A stretch of 42,346 nucleotides of DNA from an uncultured Alphaproteobacteria bacterium (lineage in GTDB: Bacteria > Pseudomonadota > Alphaproteobacteria > RF32 > CAG-239): positions 1 to 42,346 of the forward strand of contig CALXZK010000012.1 in assembly GCA_944393225.1 (NCBI GenBank), given 5' to 3'. The translations under genes and the position numbers were made by a program. Positions 34,601-42,269 of the stretch are shown here, one piece after another; the first letter of the stretch is position 1; the number at the start of each line of letters is the position of its first letter. The notes under the pieces were generated by a model. The model did no database searches. It was not told where the DNA came from and saw only the letters and a list, made by a program, of their open reading frames with translations.

Positions 34601-36270
34601 CCACAGATGGCAAACGTTTGCACTTAACCGCCGGTGATTATGCCATCGGTGACGGGGCGCAAGCGGTTGAAGGTTGGGATATGTTAACTTTCAAAGATAA
34701 TGCTAATGTTAAACTTGAAGGTGATATTACCCTCACCGGTCCAAACAAAAAACTCATTATCGAAAACGGTTCGGAATTAAACTTGGCTGGTAACTCACCT
34801 TCTAACTATACCATTACCGGCTCGGTCAGCAATGATGGCTCGATGACCTTTACTCATGCCGGCGATGATGCTGATGATATTACCACAATTTACGGTAACT
34901 ACACGGCATATAACAATGCGCAGATGACGGTTGATGTTAACCCGACGAATAACACATCTGACTTATTGCGCGTTGATGGTGACGTTGCCGGAACAACCAA
35001 TGTGGTTTTAAATATTGTTGGTGCTGATATTCGTCCGACTGAGCTTATCAAATTTGTTGAAGCCGCAAATGATAACCTTGATACTGGTGCATACTTCAAC
35101 ATATTCCGTGTTAATAACAGTGCTTTTGTCTGGAAAAGTATTTATCAAGATAATGGTTGGTATACAGGAACGGAAGACCTTATTTCTGGCGATAACGAAA
35201 GTGGTTATGGTGACGGCGATAAAGGTAATATCGAAGATGATGAAAACTTGGAAGATGATGCTGTTTTACCGCCGAACTTCCCTGATACACCGAGCAGTGG
35301 TGGGGATAGCGGCAAAGGTCCGAGTGTTGTCGGTGAAGCGATTGCCTATATGGGCTTGCCCTCAGCCGGTATTGAACAAACTCGTGATATGACCCGAAAT
35401 ATCACCAACAAAGTTGCTTCAACCAAAGTTTACAGCCAACAATGTCATGGTTTCTATGACTGCGAATATGACGGCAAAGCTTTGCGTAACGCTTGGGCAG
35501 CTCCGGTTTATAGTTATAGTGATGTGAAAGCTCCCTATAGCTATGAAGCCGAGATTTCGGGCTTTGAAGGTGGATTTGATATTCAATCCGATGTTTACAA
35601 CCGCTTAGGTGTCTTTGCATCATATCGTCAAGGTAGTTATGACTTTGATGGTGACGGTGATGACTACTACTCTAAGACCGGTGCAGATATGGATATTGAT
35701 AGCTATATCTTAGGTTTGTACCACCGTTATGATGAGGGCAAACTCTGGACCATGGGGCAAATCTTCTTAGGCTACCAAGATGTATCGATGTCATCTGATG
35801 ATGGTGTATCATCTTCAACTGACGGTATTGAGTTTGGAGCTGCTGTTGAAGGAGGTTTAATCTTCAACCCGATGACAAACTTGACGATTGAGCCGATTAT
35901 CCGCTTGGCATACACGCAAATCAACTATGATGATGCTACTGATAATTACGGTAAAACCGCAAAATACGGTGATGTTCGTAACATTGAAGTTGAAGCCGGT
36001 GTTAAGGTTGAGAAAACATATCTCCGCAAGAACGGCTATGCAAAACTTTATGTTAAACCGAGCATTATTCAAAATATTGGTAGCGGTGATGTTCAAGTTA
36101 CCTCATTACGTAAGGTTGATGGCTTAGAGAACTCAACACTTGGACGTATCGAGGTTGGTGGAAGTATGAGCTTTGATGAACAATGGAGCGGCTATGCCAA
36201 CGCTGCTTATACGTTCGGCTCAGACTATACGAACGCAGCGGTTAATGCCGGACTTAACTACGCATTCTAA
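31666..36270 (+). CDS. Large autotransporter adhesin with Pmp-like repeats
   Basis: 1534 residues, expected at the cell surface through a type V secretion pathway. Parts in order: a signal peptide ending SAPAWA (about residue 25); a parallel-beta stretch (about 45-115); repeats with GGAI and FxxN motifs (about 122-385) like those of chlamydial Pmp adhesins; three acidic modules of about 112 residues (446-785) of no family I know; AIDA-like repeats (VNDGGVLNVASGGFAQDTTV and similar, about 840-900); further beta-helix; a Gly/Asp/Pro-rich linker (about 1180-1225); and a C-terminal beta-barrel (about 1265-1534) ending in NYAF with terminal Phe. Barrel details include CHGFYDCEYDGKALRNAW and many aromatic strands. 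Monocistronic, with its own promoter and terminator. It looks like an accessory surface protein for attachment; the ligand is unknown. Confidence 0.88.
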   Translation: MMKFKFGLCSFMFGLMLGSAPAWADVDISQMQKVEVGSWGELKAAVEDSQNAGKVIVLTGDIQADADNPIDTIAGSGIIIDGGGFTITGQEGSSNGQFINFDSSDKTDLIIQNVKIEGFGTSAHRGAIHNYSGAIGDITGDFSSNYAKSGYSANGWAIYNSGTIGDITADFSNNYVLSTARYDSALGGAIYNDGTISMVTGNFTGNHAQSSYRAEGGAISNYGNDGTINNISGNFSGNYAKSDADSADGGAIYNFHIIGDIAGDFSGNYAKSNSSSASGGAITNIWESIDSIIGDFTGNYAEANSDYAQGGAIYNRNTSASIGNIIGTFSQNYAKSDTSYAQGGAIYNNGTMTLTNSSFIDNYVQTNAEKGSLNGRKTQGGAIYSTKDLTIKADDGESIFRGNKVKWANGEESSGIYMAKDTLTLTLDSRNNGLIQFDDKIISRAEIDDVLDKKISDGATVTEDDEGGYFIEQNGVTKHYKKTDDGFLYSEDKVEKNESTASEEEVQQEIQQIKDKNYDIKQDEEDYIIKYKGGISPILMEMVKQEDGSYNIITSDFYQQEQIDEMKQEYEANGGSVSDDGNGGYILQEAGEEYHLRYTENGYLMPAGESQTGVSQDEVLQGLEQLEQQGGEVQQNGDDYLVFFKQQGMAYEITKQADGNYTITMNQIFSSDMIDEVLQQVESEGAEVSEDGKGGYIINIAGESVHVVKKEDGFAIENKEQTGLSAEEVQAQIEQMKKQNTDIVQDGDNYTLTQEKNGKKIVTQYIKQSDGSYAVIVTTSWTESDLIDASAYGSTMVITGDSSSRIVFNNAIEKVAKIDISGTNVDVNEGAGTIYRTVTHDGGVLNINTGAKAEDSIINDKGILNVADKAEINRTEVNDGGVLNVASGGFAQDTTVNSGGKLSAETEARLNNMLANGGAILDIDSGAVLTGNIIIHADAEMGGSYDYSQIFKDEVTEDGSLTLVGGLNGAMTESSLINTTDGKRLHLTAGDYAIGDGAQAVEGWDMLTFKDNANVKLEGDITLTGPNKKLIIENGSELNLAGNSPSNYTITGSVSNDGSMTFTHAGDDADDITTIYGNYTAYNNAQMTVDVNPTNNTSDLLRVDGDVAGTTNVVLNIVGADIRPTELIKFVEAANDNLDTGAYFNIFRVNNSAFVWKSIYQDNGWYTGTEDLISGDNESGYGDGDKGNIEDDENLEDDAVLPPNFPDTPSSGGDSGKGPSVVGEAIAYMGLPSAGIEQTRDMTRNITNKVASTKVYSQQCHGFYDCEYDGKALRNAWAAPVYSYSDVKAPYSYEAEISGFEGGFDIQSDVYNRLGVFASYRQGSYDFDGDGDDYYSKTGADMDIDSYILGLYHRYDEGKLWTMGQIFLGYQDVSMSSDDGVSSSTDGIEFGAAVEGGLIFNPMTNLTIEPIIRLAYTQINYDDATDNYGKTAKYGDVRNIEVEAGVKVEKTYLRKNGYAKLYVKPSIIQNIGSGDVQVTSLRKVDGLENSTLGRIEVGGSMSFDEQWSGYANAAYTFGSDYTNAAVNAGLNYAF
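32031..32815 (+). repeat. Pmp-like GGAI/FxxN repeat array inside the autotransporter
   Basis: About eight units of roughly 30 residues, each with the pattern IxxIxGxFSGNYAKS and GGAIYN. Seven GGAI motifs and nine FxxN motifs are visible in or next to the array. At the DNA level the GGCGGGGCGATTTATAAT block recurs almost identically, which could permit unit gain or loss by recombination. Confidence 0.8.
33001..34020 (+). repeat. Three tandem acidic modules in the autotransporter
   Basis: Residues about 446-785 contain three units of 111-116 residues. Aligned anchors: IDDVL (447), IDEMK (563), IDEVL (674); then DxxGGY; then TGVSQDEV or TGLSAEEV (first copy TASEEEV); then KQxDGSY. They are strongly diverged at the DNA level, so the duplication is old. 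Confidence 0.75.
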
Positions 36271-36278
36271 AAAACAAA

Positions 36279-36317
36279 AAAACGGGCTTGTTCTAAAACA
36301 AGTCCGTTTTGTTTTTT
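36279..36317. terminator. Bidirectional terminator after the autotransporter
   Basis: AAAACGGGCTTGTT (36279-36292) pairs with AACAAGTCCGTTTT (36297-36310) with one mismatch, and T-rich sequence follows. It sits between convergent genes. Confidence 0.9.
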
Positions 36318-36321
36318 CGTG

Positions 36322-36900
36322 TTACTTCCAAACCATACTTTGATAGAGTTCTCCTATTTTATGCATGGCGGCTAACAACTTTTCTTGTGTTTCAGCTTTA
36401 GGGGTTACCTTTCCGCTTTTATACGCTTGAACATCGCACAATGGAATATGACTATATTCGGCTATCAGTTCTTCATTGGAACAAAGCGCAAAATCTATTT
36501 TTTCCAATGCGCAAATTTTTTCACCTATGCGATTTATACCCTCAAAAATTTTTTTGAAAGTTAAACCGCTTGGTTTTCGAGTATAAGTCACATATTCCCG
36601 CAAATGAGCATAAGAAATTTTGGTTTCTTTGGCCAACAAAAACAAATCCGGCATTAGCGCAAGAGCTGCGTAAATACTATATCGATATTTGATTTCGTAT
36701 TCTCCGTGCAAAACTTCAGGATAACCGTATTTGCTGATGCGACAAAACATCATGTGGTCGTGGATTGCATTTTGCAAATTGCTGAACAAATTTAAAATGT
36801 GATTATCACTGATTTGAAAACGGTGAAATTTTTGTATTGAGGCACTAAAATGTCCTCCAATCCAACCGATAAAAACTTCAAGTTCATTACCTTTTTCCAT
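36322..36900 (-). CDS. Hypothetical protein with a possible XRE-type helix-turn-helix at the C-terminus
   Basis: 192 residues from ATG 36900. The first 100 residues have no recognised motif (GWIGGHFSASIQKFHRFQIS, GYPEVLHGEYEIKYRYSIY). The last 50 residues follow the Cro/XRE pattern: NEELIAEYSHIPLCDVQAYK, SGKVTPKAETQEKLLAAMHK. That is a helix pair, then Gly-x3-Pro and a terminal helix as in the usual motif. DNA binding is therefore possible but not certain. There is no ribosome-binding site. An exact TATAAT lies 16-21 bases before the ATG on the minus strand, so the message may be nearly leaderless. A TTG start nine codons earlier would fall inside that promoter. A perfect 12-bp inverted repeat lies upstream. 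Confidence 0.6.
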   Translation of the reverse strand: MEKGNELEVFIGWIGGHFSASIQKFHRFQISDNHILNLFSNLQNAIHDHMMFCRISKYGYPEVLHGEYEIKYRYSIYAALALMPDLFLLAKETKISYAHLREYVTYTRKPSGLTFKKIFEGINRIGEKICALEKIDFALCSNEELIAEYSHIPLCDVQAYKSGKVTPKAETQEKLLAAMHKIGELYQSMVWK

Positions 36901-36915
36901 AAGCTTAAAATTAAA

Positions 36916-36921
36916 ATTATA
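36916..36921 (-). promoter_or_regulatory. Candidate -10 element of the 36322 gene
   Basis: TATAAT on the minus strand, 16 bases before the ATG. There is no good -35 at 16-18 nt (GGCATC region), so an activator or the upstream inverted repeat may matter. Confidence 0.4.
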
Positions 36922-36953
36922 AAACAAAATAGTTAATTGATGCCGTTAACTTA

Positions 36954-36990
36954 TTATTATCAAAAAATTTTGTCAATATTTTGATAATAA
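36954..36990. repeat. Perfect 12-bp inverted repeat, possible operator
   Basis: TTATTATCAAAA (36954-36965) and TTTTGATAATAA (36979-36990) are exact reverse complements separated by 13 bases. The gap holds TTGACA on the minus strand (36971-36976). It lies between the tsf terminator and the possible XRE-type gene. The AT-rich composition makes chance more likely than usual. Confidence 0.5.
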
Positions 36991-37020
36991 AAAAAGCACC
37001 CCTTACGAGGTGCTTTTTTT
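36989..37020. terminator. Terminator of the rpsB-tsf operon
   Basis: AAAAAAAGCACC (36989-37000) pairs with GGTGCTTTTTTT (37009-37020) around an 8-base loop. It ends the minus-strand tsf transcript. Confidence 0.92.
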
Positions 37021-37041
37021 GAAAAACATCTTTATAAAGAC

Positions 37042-37968
37042 TTATTTGCTCAATTGAGCGGCAACTTCAGCTGCAAAGTCTTCTTCTTTCTTTTGCAAGC
37101 CTTCGCCCAAACGGAAGCATACATAACCCTTCAAAACAATGTCAGTACCGAGTTCTTTAGCAGCTTCGGCGATAACTTGTTTAACTTTCTTATCAGGATC
37201 CATAATGTAAGCTTGTTCTTCCAAAACAACTTCGTCATAGTATTTGCGAATGCGACCTTCAACCATTTTTTCAATGATGTTAGCCGGTTTGCCGGAAGCA
37301 GCAGCTTGTTCTGAAAAGATTGATTTTTCGTGTTCAACAGCAGCAGGATCAACATCGGCAATGGTTTGGAACAACGGAGCAGATGCAGCAATGTGCATTG
37401 CGATGTGTTTGCCGAGTTCAGCTAATTTTGCTTTATCGCCATTTGATTCCAAAGCAACCAAAACGCCAATTTTACCAATGTTCGGACCAGCAGCATTGTG
37501 AATGTAAGAAGCAACAACACCATTGTTTACTTCTAACATAGCTGCACGACGCAAGTTCATGTTTTCACCAATTTTGGCGATCAAGTCTGTCAAGCGTTCT
37601 TCAAAAGATTTGTTAACTTTCGGGCATTGGAAAGTTTTCATATCGCAGATTTCGCCTTTGTTCATCAAAGCAACTTTAGCGGCATCAGCAACATATTCTT
37701 GGAAAAGTTCGTTTTTAGCAACGAAGTCTGTTTCAGAGTTAACTTCAACAACGGCACCTTTGTTACCTTCAACAGCAACAGCGACCAAACCTTCGGCAGC
37801 AATACGGCTGGCTTTTTTAGCAGCAGAAGCCAAACCTTTTTTACGCAACCAGTCAACAGCTGCTTCCATATCGCCATTGCATTCGGTCAAGGCTTTTTTG
37901 CAGTCCAACATACCTGCGCTTGTGCTTTCGCGCAGTTCTTTTACCATAGCGGCTGTAATATTTGTCAT
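37042..37968 (-). CDS. tsf: Elongation factor Ts
   Basis: 308 residues. Nucleotide exchange factor for EF-Tu. The N-terminal UBA-like domain MTNITAAMVKELRESTSAGM, the signature LDCKKALTECNGDMEAAVDWLRKKG, and EVNSETDFVAKNELF (the TDFV motif that contacts EF-Tu) are all present, as are the C-terminal core repeats. The start was placed at 37968, preceded by AGGATTTTATTC; the longer frame to 38016 has no support and runs into an intercistronic stem-loop. It lies downstream of rpsB in the usual operon. Confidence 0.97.
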   Translation of the reverse strand: MTNITAAMVKELRESTSAGMLDCKKALTECNGDMEAAVDWLRKKGLASAAKKASRIAAEGLVAVAVEGNKGAVVEVNSETDFVAKNELFQEYVADAAKVALMNKGEICDMKTFQCPKVNKSFEERLTDLIAKIGENMNLRRAAMLEVNNGVVASYIHNAAGPNIGKIGVLVALESNGDKAKLAELGKHIAMHIAASAPLFQTIADVDPAAVEHEKSIFSEQAAASGKPANIIEKMVEGRIRKYYDEVVLEEQAYIMDPDKKVKQVIAEAAKELGTDIVLKGYVCFRLGEGLQKKEEDFAAEVAAQLSK

Positions 37969-37998
37969 GAATAAAATCCTCTTAAGATATTTTTGAGT

Positions 37999-38034
37999 GC
38001 GGCGGTATCTTAGCAATTTCTAAAACACCGCCGC
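37999..38034 (-). promoter_or_regulatory. Intercistronic stem-loop between rpsB and tsf
   Basis: GCGGCGGT (37999-38006) and ACCGCCGC (38027-38034) form an 8-bp GC-only-ended stem with a 20-base loop. No T-run follows on the minus strand, so it is not a standard terminator. It may attenuate, process or stabilise the message. An AT-rich palindrome (38045-38053/38064-38072) overlaps the rpsB stop. Confidence 0.55.
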
Positions 38035-38070
38035 GTTTTGATAAAATTTATAACTCTTAGATATTATAAA

Positions 38071-38862
38071 TTATTCTTCGGTTTTGGCAGCTTTTTTAGA
38101 AGCTCTTTTTTTCGGAGCTTTTTCTTGAGCAGCTTCAACCATCTCGTCTACTTTAACGCCTTGAGCAGCGATTTCGGCTTGCATACCGTCCAAAACAGCG
38201 CTTGATACGAGTTCAGAGTAGAATTGGATGGCGCGGATGGCATCATCGTTACCCGGAACAGCATAGTCAACTGCATAAGGATCAGAGTTGGTATCGCAAA
38301 TACCGATTACTGGAATGCCCAATTTTTTAGCTTCTTTAATAGCCAAGCTTTCTTTCGGAGTATCGATAACGAACAACAAGTCCGGTTGTCCGCCCATGTT
38401 CATGATACCGCCCAATTCGGCATTCAATTTTTCTTGTTCTTTTTTCAAGTTCAAGATTTCTTTTTTGGTGTAGCCTTCATAAGCGTTCTTTTCAGACATT
38501 TCATTGAGCTTAGCCAAACGAGAAATTGATTTGTAAACGGTTTTCCAGTTGGTGAGCATACCACCCAACCAGCGGTGATTTACATAATATTGACCGCAGC
38601 GCTCAGCATTTTCTTTGATGATGTCTTGAGCTTGTCTTTTGGTGCCGACGAACAATACTTTACCGCCGTTGGCAGCAATTTCGCGAGCAGCGTTCAATGC
38701 GGTGTAGAGCATCGGGTAAGTTTTTTGCAAGTCAATGATATGAATGTTATCTTTTTTGCCGTAAATAAACGGAGCCATTTTCGGGTTCCAACGACGAGCG
38801 TGGTGTCCGAAGTGTACGCCAGCTTCAATCATCTGACGCATTGTAAAAGTCGGAAGTGTCAT
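38071..38862 (-). CDS. rpsB: Ribosomal protein S2
   Basis: 263 residues. Small-subunit protein needed for late 30S assembly and S1 binding. Signature sequences: [22 protein letters not shown] near the N-terminus (in two parts [14 protein letters not shown] and ARRWNPKM), [26 protein letters not shown], and [19 protein letters not shown] with [11 protein letters not shown]. The basic C-terminal tail ([12 protein letters not shown]) is typical of alphaproteobacteria. The start at 38862 has AAAAAGGAAAAT upstream; the longer frame to 38898 would run into the structured leader. First gene of rpsB-tsf. Confidence 0.97.
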   Translation of the reverse strand: MTLPTFTMRQMIEAGVHFGHHARRWNPKMAPFIYGKKDNIHIIDLQKTYPMLYTALNAAREIAANGGKVLFVGTKRQAQDIIKENAERCGQYYVNHRWLGGMLTNWKTVYKSISRLAKLNEMSEKNAYEGYTKKEILNLKKEQEKLNAELGGIMNMGGQPDLLFVIDTPKESLAIKEAKKLGIPVIGICDTNSDPYAVDYAVPGNDDAIRAIQFYSELVSSAVLDGMQAEIAAQGVKVDEMVEAAQEKAPKKRASKKAAKTEE

Positions 38863-38999
38863 ATTTATATTTTCCTTTTTCCGGTTAAACCTCCGCAAGC
38901 TCTTTGGTTGATAATCAACACCGGAGTGAGGCTTAAAAAGCAGCCCCCGCAGCTTGCGTGTGAGTTATAAGGACGCACCATGCACCCTTTTCGAGACTC
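38863..38999 (-). promoter_or_regulatory. Structured rpsB leader, candidate S2 autoregulatory element
   Basis: The untranslated leader contains an 8-bp long-range stem (38894-38901 with 38951-38958). Between its arms are a small hairpin (38907-38919) and a second one near 38931-38946. CTCCG at 38891-38895 can also pair with CGGAG at 38922-38926, which excludes full formation of the first stem. Leaders that bind S2 and repress rpsB-tsf are known in other bacteria, and an rpsB leader motif has been described in alphaproteobacteria. Whether this one fits that consensus needs a covariance search. Confidence 0.55.
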
Positions 39000-39095
39000 T
39001 TTTTATACTATCTGTTTATAAATGCAAGCATTTTTTGCTTTTTGCGGCACTTTTTTTATAAACATTGATTTTTGTTTGTATTTTGTGCTTAAGGC

Positions 39096-39124
39096 TTGAT
39101 TTTCGTAAGGCTTTGCGCTATCTT
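39096..39124 (+). promoter_or_regulatory. Candidate parE promoter
   Basis: TTGATT (39096-39101), 17-nt spacer, TATCTT (39119-39124), about 30 nt before the ATG. Both boxes match 4/6. Confidence 0.4.
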
Positions 39125-39153
39125 GCCTCTAGTTTTTGAATTTAGAGGATAAG

Positions 39154-41148
39154 ATGAGCGATTTATTTGATAGTAATGCCGTAAACAATATTGTGCAAGA
39201 ATATAGTGCCCAAAGCATTGAGGTTTTGGAAGGTTTGGAGCCGGTCAGACACCGCCCCGGTATGTATATCGGCGGCACTGACGAAACTGCCTTGCACCAC
39301 CTCGTAGCTGAAATCTTGGATAACTCCATGGATGAGGCTGTTGCCGGTTTTGCTAACAAAATTGAAGTTTCGTTGCATGCTGATTATTCCATCACCATTA
39401 CCGATAACGGACGCGGTATTCCGGTTGACCCACACCCGAAATATCCAAATATGTCGGCTTTGGAAGTGATTATGACCATGCTTCACTCCGGCGGTAAGTT
39501 TGGCGGCGGCGCTTATAAAGTTTCCGGTGGTTTGCACGGCGTGGGCTTATCTGTCGTGAATGCTCTTTCCGAAAAGCTCATCGTGGAAATTGCCCGAGAT
39601 AAAAAGCTTTATCGTCAGGAATATTCCCGCGGCAAACCCGTTACCCCGCTTGAGCTTGTCGGCAATGCACCGAATCGTCGCGGTACATCTATCACCTTTA
39701 AACCCGATCCCGAAATTTTTGGTGCAACATCTAACTTGCAACCAAACCGCATCTATCGTATGGCACGCTCTAAGGCATTTCTCTTCAAAGGAATCCATAT
39801 TAATTGGAAATGTGCGCCTGAAATTTTAACCGACGGTGACGTTACTCCTCCCGAAATGGAGCTCCATTTCCCGAATGGTTTGCGCGATTTCTTAAATTAT
39901 CAAATCGGTGCACGTGCTACCATCAACCGTACTATGTTTTCCGGCGAGGCTGACCTTGCCAATGATGAAGGAAAGGTCGAGTGGGCTATCACTTGGCCGG
40001 AAGATGAAAACGGCTTTTGCAACTCTTACTGCAACACCGTTATCACTCCGCAAGGAGGAACGCATGAAACCGGTTTCAAAGCAGCTCTTCTGCGCGGCTT
40101 AAAAGAATATGGCGATATGGCTAATGTTAAAAAAGCCGCCGCCATCACCGCTGAAGACTTTTTGAGCGATGCCTGCATTATGCTCTCGGTTTTCATCCGC
40201 GACCCGCAATTCCAAGGTCAAACCAAAGATAAGCTCACCTCAAACAAAGCCGTGCGTTTGGTTGAGCAAGCCGTTAAAGACTCTTTTGACCACTGGCTCA
40301 CATCTGATACCGAGAATGCTAATGCGCTTCTTGAATATGTAATTGACCGTGCTGATGCACGCAAAAAGAAAAAAGAAGAAAAAGTACAAAACCGTAAAAC
40401 CCCAACTAAGAAACTCCGTTTGCCGGGTAAACTTGCCGATTGTTCTCAAGCTGCCGCCGAAGGTACGGAAATCTTCATCGTTGAGGGTGATTCCGCTGGT
40501 GGTTCCGCAAAACAAGGACGTGACCGCTTTACGCAAGCCATTCTCCCCTTACGCGGAAAAATTTTGAACGTGGCCAGCGCTTCTCTTGATAAAATTATGC
40601 AAAACCAAGAAATCAAAGATATGTGTGAGGCTCTTGGTTGCGGTACCAAAGATAACTATAAAGAAGAAAATTTGCGCTATGAAAAAATCATTATCATGAC
40701 CGATGCCGATGTGGACGGTGCGCATATTGCTTCTCTTCTGATGACATTTTTCTATCAACAAATGCCCAAACTGATTGAAAACGGACACCTCTTTATTGCA
40801 ACTCCGCCCTTGTATAAAATCGTGGTCGGCAACCAAAACTACTATGCTTTGGATGATGATGATAAAGACAGAATCCTTAAAAAAGTGGTGAAAGGTAACC
40901 AAAAACCCGATATCAGCCGCTTTAAAGGTTTGGGTGAAATGAGTGCTCAGCAACTCAAAGAAACAACTATGGACAAGAAGAATCGTATGCTTCTTAAAGT
41001 TCTCATTCCTTCAACCAACACCGAAGAAGGTAAAGAAGAGGCTTTTGAAACCCGTCGCCAAGTGGAACGTTTGATGGGTAAGAATCCGGAAACGCGTTTC
41101 AAATTTATTATCGAACGTGCAAAATTTGTTGATGATTTGGATATCTGA
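39154..41148 (+). CDS. parE: DNA topoisomerase IV subunit B
   Basis: 664 residues from ATG 39154. ATPase subunit of topoisomerase IV, which unlinks replicated chromosomes. GHKL domain: [70 protein letters not shown] domain: [43 protein letters not shown]-terminal SRFKGLGEMSAQQLKETTMD follows. The length, the absence of the long GyrB insert and the PHPKYP loop mark it as ParE rather than a second GyrB. The frame extends to a TTG at 39136, but AGAGGATAAG places the start at 39154. Its stop overlaps the next start by one base. Confidence 0.95.
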   Translation: MSDLFDSNAVNNIVQEYSAQSIEVLEGLEPVRHRPGMYIGGTDETALHHLVAEILDNSMDEAVAGFANKIEVSLHADYSITITDNGRGIPVDPHPKYPNMSALEVIMTMLHSGGKFGGGAYKVSGGLHGVGLSVVNALSEKLIVEIARDKKLYRQEYSRGKPVTPLELVGNAPNRRGTSITFKPDPEIFGATSNLQPNRIYRMARSKAFLFKGIHINWKCAPEILTDGDVTPPEMELHFPNGLRDFLNYQIGARATINRTMFSGEADLANDEGKVEWAITWPEDENGFCNSYCNTVITPQGGTHETGFKAALLRGLKEYGDMANVKKAAAITAEDFLSDACIMLSVFIRDPQFQGQTKDKLTSNKAVRLVEQAVKDSFDHWLTSDTENANALLEYVIDRADARKKKKEEKVQNRKTPTKKLRLPGKLADCSQAAAEGTEIFIVEGDSAGGSAKQGRDRFTQAILPLRGKILNVASASLDKIMQNQEIKDMCEALGCGTKDNYKEENLRYEKIIIMTDADVDGAHIASLLMTFFYQQMPKLIENGHLFIATPPLYKIVVGNQNYYALDDDDKDRILKKVVKGNQKPDISRFKGLGEMSAQQLKETTMDKKNRMLLKVLIPSTNTEEGKEEAFETRRQVERLMGKNPETRFKFIIERAKFVDDLDI

Positions 41149-41609
41149 TGATTAGAAAAGCAACACCTGCCGATATTGATAAAATTATGCAGCTTTGGCT
41201 TGAAACCAATACCAAAGCCCATGACTTTATTGCCCCTTCTTATTGGCAAAAGCATTTTGATGAGGTGAAAAACCACTATCTGCCGCAAGCCGAAACTTTT
41301 GTTTATGAAGATAAGCATCAACTCAAGGGATTTATATCCATTCTCTTGGATAATTTTGTCGGGGCTTTATTTGTCGATACACGCTACCAGCGCCAAAATA
41401 TCGGTACCAAACTTTTGGATTATGCGCGCAAGCAAAAATCATCTCTCAACCTTAAGGTTTATGCTCTTAATCAACCCGCTATTCGTTTTTATCAGAAAAA
41501 TGATTTTAAAATTCTTGCTGAAAAGTTTGATGAATCCACTCAAAACAAAGAACTGATTATGGGATGGATGAAGGGCGCAAAAAACCCTCTCCTCAATAAA
41601 GCTTCATAA
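41148..41609 (+). CDS. GNAT-family N-acetyltransferase
   Basis: 153 residues. Acetyl-CoA-dependent transferase. The N-terminus IRKATPADIDKIMQLWLETN and later GALFVDTRYQRQNIGTKLLDYA supply the acetyl-CoA pyrophosphate loop (Q/R-x-x-x-I-G-T). LKVYALNQPAIRFYQKNDFK is the usual last GNAT block. It resembles YjaB-type GNATs; substrate unknown. The start overlaps the parE stop by one base (TGATG), so its translation depends on parE. Followed by a terminator. Confidence 0.88.
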   Translation: MIRKATPADIDKIMQLWLETNTKAHDFIAPSYWQKHFDEVKNHYLPQAETFVYEDKHQLKGFISILLDNFVGALFVDTRYQRQNIGTKLLDYARKQKSSLNLKVYALNQPAIRFYQKNDFKILAEKFDESTQNKELIMGWMKGAKNPLLNKAS

Positions 41610-41610
41610 A

Positions 41611-41655
41611 AAAAGGTTCTGAACTTTTATCAATATTATTGTCAGAACCTCTTTT
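41611..41655. terminator. Bidirectional terminator after the GNAT gene
   Basis: AGGTTCTGA (41614-41622) pairs with TCAGAACCT (41642-41650), with A-run before and T5 after. Confidence 0.88.
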
Positions 41656-41658
41656 TAT

Positions 41659-41841
41659 TCATTCTTTGTTTTTCTTATGAATTATTCCATAGAAACAACC
41701 TAAACACATAAACAATACGGCAAACAGTGTTGAACATAAGACTATTTTTTGGTTATCAACCCAAACAAAATCTCCGTCGCAACCTGTCAGCAAAAGCAAA
41801 AATGAACAATACGCAATTGTTCTTAAAAATCTTTGAGACAT
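41659..41841 (-). CDS. Small lipoprotein with one membrane helix
   Basis: 60 residues. RFLRTIAYCSFLLLLTGCDGD is a lipoprotein signal peptide with a textbook lipobox (LLTGC, Cys21); Asp follows the Cys, which in E. coli favours retention in the inner membrane. A second hydrophobic stretch (VLCSTLFAVLFMCLGCFYGII) and a basic tail (HKKNKE) suggest an inner-membrane location. The ribosome-binding site is weak. The frame starts after a long AT-rich spacer and ends just beside the terminator. It could be an entericidin-like or hypothetical membrane protein; no family recognised. Confidence 0.6.
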   Translation of the reverse strand: MSQRFLRTIAYCSFLLLLTGCDGDFVWVDNQKIVLCSTLFAVLFMCLGCFYGIIHKKNKE

Positions 41842-41928
41842 AAACTTAAAATTTTTAATAGAGATAATTATTACTTAGCTGTTTTAGCCTACCAAGTTGC
41901 TCAAAAATACGCAAGCTAAAAAAATTGT

Positions 41929-41957
41929 TTGACACTTAAAAAAACTTTATCTATATT
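41929..41957 (+). promoter_or_regulatory. tRNA-Ala promoter
   Basis: Exact TTGACA (41929-41934), 17-nt spacer, TATATT (41952-41957, 5/6). The tRNA starts 14 bases later. This is the closest match to consensus in the window. Confidence 0.85.
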
Positions 41958-41970
41958 GCATTACGTCAAT

Positions 41971-42029
<59 letters not shown>

Positions 42030-42046
<17 letters not shown>

Positions 42047-42106
42047 ATTCCTAAAGCACGGCATTTATTTGCGGTGCTTTTTTTGTTATATAATCAGGAG
42101 GATCGA
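42030..42106 (+). repeat. 77-bp direct repeat, copy 1 (tRNA 3' end plus terminator)
   Basis: Begins with the last 17 bases of tRNA-Ala, then runs through the tRNA terminator to 42106. It is identical to 42270-42346. Bases before each copy differ (T at 42029, G at 42269). Confidence 0.95.
42053..42084 (+). terminator. tRNA-Ala terminator
   Basis: AAAGCAC (42053-42059) pairs with GTGCTTT (42074-42080), with T7 at 42078-42084. A second copy lies in the downstream repeat at 42293-42324. Confidence 0.85.
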
Positions 42107-42269
42107 ACCAAGGTTCGTCTGGCTCGTAAGCTCAAGTTACTACTTTCGCTAACTCGCTGCGGGCACTCCATTTGTAACGTTTCTCGTCTGCGCTGCCGCT
42201 TGCCTCCCAACTAACAAATGTTCGCCTGTCGTTAGAAAATCCTCCTCCGGAGAATTTTCTTGCCTTCAG
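42107..42269. other. Non-coding spacer of the 240-bp tRNA-linked unit
   Basis: 163 bp with no supportable gene. It contains a hairpin near 42234-42260 (AGAAAAT.CTCC with GGAG.ATTTTCT) and CATTTGT/ACAAATG (about 42169 and 42214). AGGAGGATCGAAC at its start (42097-42109) is the reverse complement of the tRNA T-arm region. GC is higher than in other spacers. Confidence 0.6.

Noticed and set aside
39154..41148. Second gyrB copy
   Set aside because: Length, missing insert and the loop sequences identify it as parE, the normal partner paralogue.
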